A DNA stretch of 36,677 nucleotides, taken from IMG/VR virus record IMGVR_UViG_3300007734_000638, positions 1-36,677 of that record. One strand, written 5' to 3'. Below the pieces are notes generated by a model, which saw only the letters and a program-made list of their open reading frames with translations, was not told the origin of the DNA and searched no databases. This stretch comes from a virus. Of the stretch, positions 28,623 through 36,677 are shown piece by piece (position 1 is the stretch's first letter; the number at the start of each line of letters is the position of its first letter). The translations under genes were made by a program, and so were the position numbers.

Positions 28623-29041
28623 GCGTTGGCTAACTCCATCAAGTCGGACTGAATTTCGGCGGCACGGGCAGCCGTGACAATGCCCTTGGCAACCAGTCCA
28701 CTCATCAACTGCGCAAACTGTGGGTCAGCCAGATCGATCCGTGTAGCCAATTGGAACTGCGCCATGCCCCACACGACATCCGCGTCCGTGCTGGTGGTGG
28801 CGATCTGCCATTCCGCAGCGGTCAGCACACTCACCACTTGCGCTGGCGTGACGATAGTTCGCACGATCACAGGCGCAGGGCCGAAGGTGTCCGTCGCCTT
28901 GTTGTAGGTCATCCCGATCTGCGCCTCTGGGCGATCCGTGACATCCACGAATGTCCATGACGCATCAGGCGGGATGGGCATCCCGCCGCCGCCATTCCAC
29001 TCGCTTTGGGCGATGCCGGTCTTGATTTGTAGTTGTCTCAT
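28619..29041 (-). CDS. Tail-appendage-associated protein, unknown
   Basis: 140 residues. The N-terminal half is beta-like (SWTFVDVTDRPEAQIGMTYN), then PVIVRTIVTPAQVVSVLTAA and a helical end (FAQLMSGLVAKGIVTAARAA). The pattern of a short N-terminal beta part followed by an Ala-rich helical end is common in phage fibre-assembly or fibre-associated proteins. It touches the next gene at a single base (29041). No catalytic motif. Confidence 0.65.
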   Translation of the reverse strand: MRQLQIKTGIAQSEWNGGGGMPIPPDASWTFVDVTDRPEAQIGMTYNKATDTFGPAPVIVRTIVTPAQVVSVLTAAEWQIATTSTDADVVWGMAQFQLATRIDLADPQFAQLMSGLVAKGIVTAARAAEIQSDLMELANA

Positions 29042-29616
29042 TAAAAAAACTCCACTACTTCCCAGCTGTATTCCTGAGTGCCAGAGGCGATGCCGCTGGT
29101 GACGGTCACCGTTGTTGCGCCAGCCAGTTCGACAATGGCTTCCATGCGCTGGTCATTTCCGCTCGTTGACCAACCCAGTGGATTCAGCCACGCCTTCGCC
29201 GTATTCACCGATGTGATGGTCGTGTTCGCCGTGCTCGCCGCCGTCAGCGTGGTCAATCCTCGCTGCACCGAACGAATGACTCCCGGCAGGAACTCGATGA
29301 TAGTGATCTTCATCGGCGTCGCGACGCCGCCCGTGGCCGCGCCTGGGTCAACCGCCGTAATCGTGGTGCTGTTGGTCAGCGTCACGCGAGGGTTGAAGCT
29401 GACGTTCGACGTTGCACCCCCCCAGTCCGTGTAGTAGTTGGCGAACACGAGAATCGAGCGCGACATGTCAACGGCGGTGATGGACACCGTGCCGCTATTA
29501 GCCGCCACAAGAGTCAGGGTCACTTTTTGCACAGAGTTGATCAAGCTCGACGCGCCCCACAGGGACACCAACCCGCCCATCCCCGCAGGGCCGATGAAAT
29601 TACGTTCGCGTCTCAT
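29041..29616 (-). CDS. Probable beta-rich virion/appendage protein
   Basis: 191 residues. Thr/Ser/Val-rich strand pattern throughout (KVTLTLVAANSGTVSITAVD, NPRVTLTNSTTITAVDPG), ending EYSWEVVEFF. It starts with basic MRRERNFIGPAGMGG. The composition suggests a beta-sandwich appendage or receptor-binding accessory protein. Stop and start of neighbours overlap by a single base at both ends. No known family. Confidence 0.7.
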   Translation of the reverse strand: MRRERNFIGPAGMGGLVSLWGASSLINSVQKVTLTLVAANSGTVSITAVDMSRSILVFANYYTDWGGATSNVSFNPRVTLTNSTTITAVDPGAATGGVATPMKITIIEFLPGVIRSVQRGLTTLTAASTANTTITSVNTAKAWLNPLGWSTSGNDQRMEAIVELAGATTVTVTSGIASGTQEYSWEVVEFF

Positions 29617-29963
29617 CAGGCGATCCTGTTGACGTAGCCGTTGATCAAGATCACGTTGGCGGTTCCCGCAAACGCCTTGACCACCAGCGAACCCGTCAGC
29701 ACCAGCCCCGGCACCACCATCAGGTAGCCACTCTCACCCGGCACGGTGACTTCGATATTGCCATCCGGCGCCGTCGCTTCGCCCCACTCCACCGTCAGCT
29801 TTACGGCGGTGGTGGAACTGTTCACGGCCCACAGCCATATTTCGTCCAGCGAGGTGGCGTGCGCCGTATGGATCGTCGTGCCGGCCGTGGAAGTCGGCAC
29901 TACCTTGATCTGTTTGCCGCTGGTCGAACCACTGAGGATAACTTTGCTAAATGTCGTAGCCAT
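29616..29963 (-). CDS. Small beta-rich virion protein
   Basis: 115 residues. KVILSGSTSGKQIKVVPTST, IWLWAVNSSTTAVKLTVEWG, IEVTVPGESGYLMVVPGLVL, AFAGTANVILINGYVNRI: a jelly-roll-like strand sequence of the sort found in small tail-tip or head decoration proteins. It shares the general look of the 4741-5019 protein but no clear sequence identity. It lies just after the fibre gene, so an appendage or fibre-tip role is likely. Confidence 0.7.
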   Translation of the reverse strand: MATTFSKVILSGSTSGKQIKVVPTSTAGTTIHTAHATSLDEIWLWAVNSSTTAVKLTVEWGEATAPDGNIEVTVPGESGYLMVVPGLVLTGSLVVKAFAGTANVILINGYVNRIA

Positions 29964-29972
29964 AAGGGAACT

Positions 29973-31088
29973 CTAACTGAACACTTGCGTGGCGAGGATA
30001 TTGTTTTGGTCATCGACCGCCGTGCCGCCGACCGCCCATGTGGGCAACGCACCCGTCCCAGCACTGGTCAGCACAAACCCCGAAGTGCCGGGCGTAATGC
30101 TCTGCATGGCCCCCGTGGCCGTGGTGCCGCCCACCAGGACGCCATAGGCTTGCTGCGTGGCGACTCCGGTGCCGCCATTGGGAACGGTCAGGGCCGTATT
30201 CAACCCACCCGTCAGGGTCGTAACACCCGTCACGCCCAGTGTAGAGGACAGGGTCGCGGCTCCCGTGACGCCCAAGGTGGCCAACGTGGCTAGACCCGTG
30301 ACACCCAATGTCCCACCAATGGTGGCGTTGCGTGACTGGAAGAAGTCCCGAGGCCGGTTGGCCCCCGCCTTGCCGATGTCGTACGTCGCATCGACAAACA
30401 GGACATCTTGACTGATCGGGTTAGGCAAGACCGAGATGGCCGTGGTGCCTGCCATCAACAGGCTGCTGGTGGTCAACGCCACGCCCACCTGGCGCGACAA
30501 CACGGGGGGGGTCGCCGTCAAGGCTCCCGCCGTGGCCGACACGTAATACGTGCTGCCCACGACCACCGCAGAGGCCGTGGTGGCCGTGCCAGCCAGACGA
30601 ATGGTGCCAGCGGTATTAAGGGCAATGGCGCTGACCGCGATCCCCACGCTCTGGGGCAGGGTGCTGGTGGCGGCGGCATCCGCATCCGTGAGATACCACA
30701 GCCCCGGTGTTAAGGGAGTCGTTTCCGCACCCGAGGACAGGTAGCACACCTGGCCTGCCGTGACCGCCTGTCCGACGGTACCTTCAATGTCGAGGTTCAC
30801 CGCCGCGCCGGGGACGGACAGGATGTTGTCCTGCTCCTCAATGGTGGCCCCCGCCGCCGTCTTGTAGGTGAACTTGAAGTTGCCCCCAGCTGGGAGGTAA
30901 GCCACGAACCGACCGGCGCTATCCGCGACAATGGGGTTGGTGTTGGGGGTGGCTAACGACGCATCCGCATACGTGGTGGCCGCAGTCGTAGTGCCACCCA
31001 CATAGGTGTAGATCAACGCGCCCGAGACGGCCACGCCATCGGCGTCGAGGACGGTCTGATACGGGGTCGGAGTGAGGGTGCCTGCCAT
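29973..31088 (-). CDS. Tail fibre / appendage protein
   Basis: 371 residues. The N-terminal 85 residues, GVAVSGALIYTYVGGTTTAA then TNPIVADSAGRFVAYLPAGG, are the short adaptor domain of many podovirus tail fibres. The middle is Thr/Ala/Gly-rich with TLGVTG repeats (GGTLGVTGLATLATLGVTGA), as in triple-stranded fibre shafts; these are direct repeats in the DNA near 30200-30330. The end NGGTGVATQQAYGVLVGG is a trimeric fibre motif ('-PNGGTG-'). It is the main candidate for receptor recognition, although short and lacking an enzyme domain. The tip may be the small proteins that follow. Confidence 0.8.
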   Translation of the reverse strand: MAGTLTPTPYQTVLDADGVAVSGALIYTYVGGTTTAATTYADASLATPNTNPIVADSAGRFVAYLPAGGNFKFTYKTAAGATIEEQDNILSVPGAAVNLDIEGTVGQAVTAGQVCYLSSGAETTPLTPGLWYLTDADAAATSTLPQSVGIAVSAIALNTAGTIRLAGTATTASAVVVGSTYYVSATAGALTATPPVLSRQVGVALTTSSLLMAGTTAISVLPNPISQDVLFVDATYDIGKAGANRPRDFFQSRNATIGGTLGVTGLATLATLGVTGAATLSSTLGVTGVTTLTGGLNTALTVPNGGTGVATQQAYGVLVGGTTATGAMQSITPGTSGFVLTSAGTGALPTWAVGGTAVDDQNNILATQVFS

Positions 31089-31121
31089 AAAACTAATCCT
31101 CTACCGTGTTATTACTGCAAA

Positions 31122-33710
31122 TCATTTGTTGAACAGTTTCTTAAACATGCCAGGCATATCAGTTTCCGACGGCATTGTAACGGGCGACCGGAAATCTTTC
31201 CGTCGAATACCCAGCGTGGCTACCGTCTCATCTGTTACAAGATCCCAATCAAAACGTTGTCCATCCCAAGCCTCACTCATGGCGTCCGCAAGCGATTCAA
31301 TCTTTGGGTTGGATTTTACGCCACGAATCGCTGCCGATAGCTTTCGAACAATTTGCTCACGAGTTCCCATGATTCCAGCCGCATGAAACATTTTTTGCGT
31401 TGGAGTGCCAGCCACGCGGGGATTAAACAGCAGGCCACGCGCTTCTTCGGGGTCCAGTGTGTCATAAGCCGCACGTCGCCCCTTAGCAGATGACCCACCC
31501 TGCTGGAATGGCATTTCTTCAAGGTCATTCGCCAGCCAACGAAGCATAAAAGATCGCTCGGCCCTCGCCGACGTATCGTTTGCCGCAGGAACTGTTGGTG
31601 CAAGTTTTTGACGAGCCTTGGCTAGTTTCTCGGGGGCTGTTTGAGGTACCGACACTGAAGGCTCACTGGGAGGCATGGCATACACACCACGCGGCAGCGC
31701 CTTGGTCGCAGACGGCACCACTTCCGCGTCAATGTAGTCGCCCGTGCCTCGCGCTGGCGCACCCACTTTGTTGCCTAATTCGTCCACCACGACTCCGCTT
31801 ATCACGGGTGGGCGATTCGACATGGTCTGAACCGGCGCGTTCCCGCGACTCGGCACACCGCCAAGACGAATAGATCCAGAGTTAAACGGCACCTGGTCTA
31901 CGCCCATCATTTGGCCCACGGTGTTGATACCACCAAACCCGCCACGCTCATTGGGGCCACCTGTGCGCGGAGGGGCTTGATCCGCAGACGGCGGGGAAGA
32001 ACCTGCCTCAATCCGAGGGATCACGCGAGAGATAAACGGCTCACTGGGAATACGGCCCGAGGGATCAGCCCCGGAACCCGTGGGTATTGAACCACGCTCA
32101 AGCAATCCACGGGTTGTGGGCAATGGGCCAACGTCAGGAACAGCCTCAAATGAATTGCCAGACAACACGTTTAACAGATTGGACATCTTTGAGCGCGTAG
32201 AGGGACTGCGGCTTATCGCCCGTCGCGCCAATCCCGCAGCAGCAAGTGCGCCAGCAATTTCCGGTTGTCCAGCAAGTGCGCTAACGCCAGAAGCGGCAAG
32301 TGATGCCGCGTCATACGATGAAAACGCATTTGATTGAGCCGCGCCCTTGACATACAAATCATCAAGCAGGTCGTATCCCTCATGGGCGTAATCCAGCGCC
32401 TTCGCTACACCTGGAAGCTGGCGTTTTAGATCACCGCGAATGCTGTCAGAAAGTTTCTTCATCCCTGCCGCCGCCGTGGCGTTGGCCGGAGCCGTTGTAT
32501 ACGAACCACTTGATCGGTTCTTATCAAGAAACTGCTTTAAGTCCAGCGCGTCTTCCGGCGTAATTTGATGCCGTCCAGCAATGGCATTAGACAAACGACG
32601 CGCTGTAGACGCATCGCCACTGCCCATGTCTTGCTCGTCAAAATGAGCCGCCATGTTGTCAAGTCTTCGCACAAGGTCTGGGCCGTTGGAAACGGAAATG
32701 CTTTGAAGATTGCTTTGAGAAACCGCGTCACGAATACGCGTGTTAGCAAGATCAACGCCCGTCTTAACTTGATCTTGTTGTTGTTCAATAGAACCAGACA
32801 CGCCACGTTTGGCTGCTGTCGAAGCCGTTGATGGAATCTCAGGAAGTCCTTTAGCTCGCAACGAAGCGTTTAACTCCTGTTGCGCTTTGGTATCAATGGA
32901 TTCCGCATTGCGAAGCCAAGCCACTAGACCACTGCCAGAAGTCGGCGCTACTACACGACGAAGGGCGGTCTGTCCCCCCTTGGCAACAACCGGAAACGCG
33001 GCACCAGCCACGGCACCAGTTACCGTATCGCGTCCCAGATCACTCAAAGTCGTTGGTTGCCCCTGAACCGTACGCGCTATGGTGTTCTCAATAGCGGCAG
33101 TGGGCGCGCCCTGTGCCGCACCCTTGGCGGCTAAACCCAACACGTTGGCAGACTTCAAACGCTCAAATGCCCGAGCGCCAGACGGTGCGGCCTTTGACGC
33201 TAACATTCCGGCCAGCTTTCGCTCCACGCCAGGCGCAATGGTGCGAAGCACGGCCTTCCCTGCTCCGGTTACCAGTTTGCCCGTGGGCAGCGCACCAATC
33301 AGCGCACTCGTTGCCAATTCAGACGGTGTAGCATCTTCGCCTTCGTATTTGCCTGCAAGGTATTCACCCAAGGTGGCACCAGCCGCGCCAAGCGCAGGCA
33401 CCGCATATGGAGCCAGTGGGCCAGCCAGCGCGCCTGCCATGCCGCCAGCAACAGCCGGAATAACACGCAGCGCCGTTGATGCGGCGGTGTCCGTCCATGA
33501 GCGTTCAGTAGGAGCTTCCGCGCTGACATCATCAAGCAATGAATCAACGGACGCTCCGTTTTTAACCAGATCCAAGTCAATTTCAAACTCCCGAGACTTG
33601 GACTCGGATGGAAACGACAAAGATCGTGGATTACCCGGATCGGGTGATGTCGCCTTATATTTGCTGGCAAGACGAAGCAAGTCTTCTGTAGAAACAGCAC
33701 TTTGTGCCAT
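31122..33710 (-). CDS. Large internal virion / ejection protein
   Basis: 862 residues. N-terminal helix (STEDLLRLASKYKATSP), then a Gly/Ala/Pro hydrophobic stretch VAGGMAGALAGPLAPYAVPA with ALGAAGATLGEYLAGKYEG, which could insert into or cross a membrane. The middle has long polar helices (KRGVSGSIEQQQDQVKTG). The C-terminal 150 residues (ERSFMLRWLANDLEEMPFQQ, AMSEAWDGQRFDWDLVT) look globular. Size and position match a P22 gp16 or T7 gp16-type ejection protein that forms a channel through the envelope. No lysozyme motif is apparent. GC content is lower here than in most of the genome. Confidence 0.75.
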   Translation of the reverse strand: MAQSAVSTEDLLRLASKYKATSPDPGNPRSLSFPSESKSREFEIDLDLVKNGASVDSLLDDVSAEAPTERSWTDTAASTALRVIPAVAGGMAGALAGPLAPYAVPALGAAGATLGEYLAGKYEGEDATPSELATSALIGALPTGKLVTGAGKAVLRTIAPGVERKLAGMLASKAAPSGARAFERLKSANVLGLAAKGAAQGAPTAAIENTIARTVQGQPTTLSDLGRDTVTGAVAGAAFPVVAKGGQTALRRVVAPTSGSGLVAWLRNAESIDTKAQQELNASLRAKGLPEIPSTASTAAKRGVSGSIEQQQDQVKTGVDLANTRIRDAVSQSNLQSISVSNGPDLVRRLDNMAAHFDEQDMGSGDASTARRLSNAIAGRHQITPEDALDLKQFLDKNRSSGSYTTAPANATAAAGMKKLSDSIRGDLKRQLPGVAKALDYAHEGYDLLDDLYVKGAAQSNAFSSYDAASLAASGVSALAGQPEIAGALAAAGLARRAISRSPSTRSKMSNLLNVLSGNSFEAVPDVGPLPTTRGLLERGSIPTGSGADPSGRIPSEPFISRVIPRIEAGSSPPSADQAPPRTGGPNERGGFGGINTVGQMMGVDQVPFNSGSIRLGGVPSRGNAPVQTMSNRPPVISGVVVDELGNKVGAPARGTGDYIDAEVVPSATKALPRGVYAMPPSEPSVSVPQTAPEKLAKARQKLAPTVPAANDTSARAERSFMLRWLANDLEEMPFQQGGSSAKGRRAAYDTLDPEEARGLLFNPRVAGTPTQKMFHAAGIMGTREQIVRKLSAAIRGVKSNPKIESLADAMSEAWDGQRFDWDLVTDETVATLGIRRKDFRSPVTMPSETDMPGMFKKLFNK

Positions 33711-35749
33711 TAGTAAAGCTTCGCTTTCGTTGCGGGTCGAGAAGCCAAGATACGGGCTGTTGCTTCGTCTCCACCCAAAAGCGTGGTGTAGTTGCTAATG
33801 ATGTCACCCTCAAGAGCATCCTTGAATCCAAACAAAATGCTGTCTGTCAGCTTCTCGGTATTTGAGAAATTGCTAAACAACGCCGAGTAATCTTTGCTTT
33901 CTTGGGCGCTAAACGCGGCACCAGTAATTCCGCGCCGATAATTAATCAAAGCGTTTTTCAAATGCGTTCCAAGTTTCTGGTATTCTGGATTTACGGATAA
34001 GCCGAATGTGTTGGCTATCTTTTGAATGTTTCCAGAAATTGGCCCTTCTGATTTCGTGATGGTTTTCCGTAATACCGCAAGCGTGTCCTGGATGTCACTC
34101 AACGCATCAATAGTGGCCTGTCTAGCCACATAACGAGTCCCTGCTTCTCCCGTAGGAATAACAGAAGCGCGTAGCAACTGAAGACGCCGTTCTTCATCAG
34201 GGGCATCAGCAATTTGCCGAACAAAGTTCTTGCGTGTTTCAGGAGTAAACTTTAAAGAAATGGTATTGACAGCGCCTTGAATATTGAGCGGCAACTTGTT
34301 GAACGTTTCTGTAGCCGTGCGATTTATTAACGTAGTTTCCGCTTTGTCTTCTGCGGCGGCAATTGCCAATGAACGCAATAGCGCAACTTGAGGATCATCG
34401 TTGCGAAGATTCTTGGATTTGGCATACGCGTCAAAATCAACGTTGGTCATCTTGGATCTATCTGGAAGACCCCTTGATTTTGCAAAAGCGTCTAGCGATA
34501 ATTCCTCTGGCGTAACCTTTGTTTCCGCTCTACGTCCAGCAGACAGCCATTGATCAAACGGCAGTTTGCTTCCAGAATCTTTCCAATCACTCATGTTTTG
34601 AGCAAGTTCTTGTGCTGCAGGAGACACGGGTGTTGGTCCCATCTGTGTGGCATTGCCGGACGCGCCCATAACGTAATCGCCAGGATTAACAACCTGCCGT
34701 GGGCCTTGGGCATCCCATTGCTTAACCAAAGACTGGAGCATCTGTATCTGCTGTTGCGGCGGCTTACCAAACATCGCAACCTGGAAGTCTTCCAAGTCTT
34801 GGGCTGGAATACGATTTCCGGCTGGCCCCATCACAGATTGCAAGATGTCTTCAATCGGGACGCTAGGATTGGCCTTATAGGTGTTCAGCACCACATTGGC
34901 AATTGACCCACGCATGGCCACTTCCGTCTTGGCCAAGTCTTCTTTTTGTTTATCAAACGCGGCAAAGATCGCGTTGGCCTGCTGACCTTGTCCCGCTAAT
35001 CCGCCTGCAACTGTCGGAGAGATGCCTGCTTGGATTAGATCGTTGTAGGCCGTCTTCACGTCATACATGCCCTGCTCAGTGGTATACCGACCCACTGGCG
35101 CTGTTTTGTACGATTCAAGACTGGCTTTGCGACCCGTGGGCAATGACGTGCGCGTTTCGGTCTGCCCTAACACGCCAGCCATAGAACGCGACAAACCATC
35201 CGACGGCGCTGTTTCCGGCTGACCGCCAAACACGTTTGACCGCGATATGGCCGACGGCAACCCACTAAACGACTCAGCGGGTACTTCAATCGGTTCTCCA
35301 TCAACCATGCGGAACGTAGCGTCTGTACGCACACTCGGATTGAGGTTTCCTCTAAAGTCAATGCCACCAAACGCCCTGTCTGCCAACCCCTCCACTGGTG
35401 CGTCCGTAAACACTTCATACGGACGACCGGCTTGAAAGTTGCCGGGATTCACGCGCATCCGCTCGTCTTGTCGCGTCTCCAACCCTCGCGCCTTCAGGAT
35501 GGCTTGCGCCTGATCCATCTCTCGCTGCTGCTTCGCCGCCGAAGAGTTGTAATCCCTGAGCGACTTAGAGATGTCCTGCCCAATGCTCGAAATGGCATTG
35601 CCGTAGATTTGCCCTTTGGCCTCAGCCGCTCGAGCCTGTGCCGACGCCACATCGATCAGCGCCTTGGCTTTGGCATCTTCGCCACGGGCCATCAGGTCGG
35701 CAATGGTGCCGATGTAGGGGTTGCGGTAGGGGGTGTATTCAAAGGCCAT
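33710..35749 (-). CDS. Internal virion / ejection protein
   Basis: 679 residues, starting at an ATG (35749) that overlaps the previous stop by 1 base, and ending in the start of the next gene (33710). N-terminal helix GTIADLMARGEDAKAKALID and AQARAAEAKGQIYGNAISSI; middle Gln/Pro-rich; C-terminal TVNTISLKFTPETRKNFVRQ-type helices (AGTRYVARQATIDALSDIQD). No catalytic motif. Position suggests the second ejected protein, comparable to P22 gp20. Base composition changes inside the gene: the 5' part is GC-rich and the 3' part (about 33710-34900) is clearly less so. Confidence 0.75.
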   Translation of the reverse strand: MAFEYTPYRNPYIGTIADLMARGEDAKAKALIDVASAQARAAEAKGQIYGNAISSIGQDISKSLRDYNSSAAKQQREMDQAQAILKARGLETRQDERMRVNPGNFQAGRPYEVFTDAPVEGLADRAFGGIDFRGNLNPSVRTDATFRMVDGEPIEVPAESFSGLPSAISRSNVFGGQPETAPSDGLSRSMAGVLGQTETRTSLPTGRKASLESYKTAPVGRYTTEQGMYDVKTAYNDLIQAGISPTVAGGLAGQGQQANAIFAAFDKQKEDLAKTEVAMRGSIANVVLNTYKANPSVPIEDILQSVMGPAGNRIPAQDLEDFQVAMFGKPPQQQIQMLQSLVKQWDAQGPRQVVNPGDYVMGASGNATQMGPTPVSPAAQELAQNMSDWKDSGSKLPFDQWLSAGRRAETKVTPEELSLDAFAKSRGLPDRSKMTNVDFDAYAKSKNLRNDDPQVALLRSLAIAAAEDKAETTLINRTATETFNKLPLNIQGAVNTISLKFTPETRKNFVRQIADAPDEERRLQLLRASVIPTGEAGTRYVARQATIDALSDIQDTLAVLRKTITKSEGPISGNIQKIANTFGLSVNPEYQKLGTHLKNALINYRRGITGAAFSAQESKDYSALFSNFSNTEKLTDSILFGFKDALEGDIISNYTTLLGGDEATARILASRPATKAKLY

Positions 35750-36600
35750 TAGATCAACCCATACATGCGCTGGTAAGTGTCACCGGCATTCAAGCGGCCC
35801 TGGTTGTACTGCTCGACCCAGTTCCGATACTGCTGGTCATACGCCTGCTGTTGCGCCTGCAAGCCGTAGTTCTGTTGCTGCAGTCCATACTGCTGCTGGT
35901 TCTGATACGACCCAAGGTTTGTATTGTAGGCACCCGACCGACGCGACTCCGCTTCTTGGTTGGCCATGTTCTGCCCTGCGGTGTTGGTCGTGTATTGACG
36001 ATAGGCGTTCTCGGCGTTGGTGTTGTAGGCATTGGCGGCATTGCCGACATTGCGGTCGAATGCGCCAGCGCGGTTTGCTTCGTTCTGGTTATACGCGCCC
36101 ATGGCGTTGGCGTAGTTGGTCTGGTAGGTGTTGAACCGGTTCTGCTCGTTCGTGGTGTAGTTGTTGAGCTTCCGGCCATACGCCGCCCCATACTCCTGTG
36201 ACCCCGCCTGTTGGCCGTAGTCCAAGATGTCTCGGAGGTTGCCGCCCGTGTTGGTGACCCCCTTGGCCGCGCCACTGCGTTCCAGCGCTTGTTGCCCCTG
36301 CTGCATCCGGAACTGGTAGCCGGGGTCGGCGTTCATCTCGTCTACGCTCAGGCCGGTAAACGGCTGCGCGGCGGCGTATTCAGGCCGCGAGAACGGAGTT
36401 GCGCCTTCGTAGGCCGGAGGCATAAACGGGGCCGGGGCGTTATAGGGTTCCGGGTTGTAGTTGGCCAGCGGGTTGTAGGGCGTAATGCCGCTGCCCATAT
36501 TGCCGCCACCGTAACCACCACCACCGTAACCACCACCACCGTAACCACCGCCGCCGCCCATCCCCATGCCCATCGGGCCAGCCGTGGCTGCTGGGTTCAT
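35749..36600 (-). CDS. Gly/Tyr- and Gln/Asn-rich internal virion protein
   Basis: 283 residues, ATG at 36600 in a TGATG overlap. The N-terminus has tandem 15-base repeats encoding GGGGY units (about 36500-36560), then a Pro/Asn/Tyr-rich stretch. The middle carries LSVDEMNADPGYQFRMQQGQ and QALERSGAAKGVTNTGGNLR, then EYGAAYGRKLNNYTTNEQ. I recall this 'DPGYQFR--QG--AL-RS-AA-G---SGG' block from podovirus DNA-transfer proteins. The rest is Gln/Asn/Tyr-rich. Low-complexity ends probably help it pass unfolded through the portal. Probably an ejection protein. Confidence 0.78.
   Translation of the reverse strand: MNPAATAGPMGMGMGGGGGYGGGGYGGGGYGGGNMGSGITPYNPLANYNPEPYNAPAPFMPPAYEGATPFSRPEYAAAQPFTGLSVDEMNADPGYQFRMQQGQQALERSGAAKGVTNTGGNLRDILDYGQQAGSQEYGAAYGRKLNNYTTNEQNRFNTYQTNYANAMGAYNQNEANRAGAFDRNVGNAANAYNTNAENAYRQYTTNTAGQNMANQEAESRRSGAYNTNLGSYQNQQQYGLQQQNYGLQAQQQAYDQQYRNWVEQYNQGRLNAGDTYQRMYGLI
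36501..36558. repeat. 15-bp tandem repeat encoding GGGGY units
   Basis: The unit CCACCACCACCGTAA (plus strand) occurs about three times in tandem and encodes Tyr-Gly-Gly-Gly-Gly on the minus strand. Long G/C-rich repeats like this are likely to vary in copy number between related phages. Confidence 0.75.
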
Positions 36601-36677
36601 CAGGGGACTGCCACCACCGGACGCGGTAAAACCACGCGCTGCGGCTGAGGCTGTCGATCCTGCACCACCGCCAGTGG
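36600..36677 (-). CDS. C-terminal end of the gene open at base 1 (if the genome is circular)
   Basis: Reading the minus strand from 36677 in the frame left open at base 1 gives 25 Pro/Val/Gln-rich codons ending in PRPVVAVP, then TGA at 36602-36600. The last A of that stop is the first base of the ATG of the next gene (TGATG). This one-base stop/start overlap is the kind of junction used throughout the genome, which supports joining the two ends. If the genome is not circular, this short stretch would have no independent meaning. Confidence 0.6.
   Translation of the reverse strand, partial: PLAVVQDRQPQPQRVVLPRPVVAVP

Noticed and set aside
1-36677. Direct terminal repeats, tRNA genes, integrase and attachment sites
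   Set aside because: Looked for and not seen: the two ends share no sequence, no cloverleaf was recognised, and no recombinase motif appears in any gene.

Overview
The window reads as a complete genome of a short-tailed (podovirus-like) double-stranded DNA phage of about 36.7 kb, GC-rich by eye. The structural cassette follows the gene order of Salmonella phage P22: small terminase, large terminase, portal, scaffold, coat, gp4-like, gp10-like, then ejection proteins. Shine-Dalgarno sites and sigma70-type promoters indicate a bacterial host, but nothing seen identifies which one. No integrase, DNA polymerase, RNA polymerase or tRNA gene was found. The two window ends appear to be neighbours. 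The minus-strand frame open at base 1 continues in frame from base 36677 and stops at 36600 in a TGATG stop/start overlap with the next gene. The sequence is therefore probably a circular or circularly permuted genome opened inside a gene.

Layout. (1) 13036 down to 1 and on round to 26555, minus strand: packaging, head, tail/ejection, fibre and appendage genes, then probable lysis and membrane genes. (2) 13037-14244, no convincing protein gene. It holds a candidate structured RNA gene with its own promoter and terminator, two strong hairpins, a cluster of TTGTCCGGACAA palindromes, and a promoter covered by an 18-bp operator-like repeat. (3) 14245-16512, plus strand: an early-type operon of small genes that includes a stand-alone ADP-ribosyltransferase. 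(4) 16606-21550, minus strand: an XRE-type regulator, a second TGTCCGG cluster (possible origin or operator), then a replication/recombination set: TubC-like zinc-ribbon protein, primase-helicase, a coiled-coil protein, a RecB/Cas4-like nuclease and an SSB-like protein. (5) 21662-26570, plus strand: a Cro-like regulator, winged-helix proteins, a DUF1064 nuclease, cytosine and adenine DNA methyltransferases, an alanine-rich protein and a DUF4406 protein.

How it fits together. Divergent promoters near 21.6 kb probably set the replication operon against the Cro/methyltransferase operon. The palindrome clusters on both sides of the early operon suggest one regulator, or one replication initiator, acting at both. 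Most genes overlap by 1-4 bases (ATGA, GTGA or TGATG), so translation is probably coupled.

Most interesting observations: the structured RNA candidate at 13.1-13.3 kb, whose hairpin loop has two mutually exclusive complementary partners; a long same-strand dual-coding overlap inside the cytosine methyltransferase gene, with an 11-G tract shared by both frames; and the repeated palindromes flanking the early region. Family names rest on recalled motifs and gene order, with no database search.
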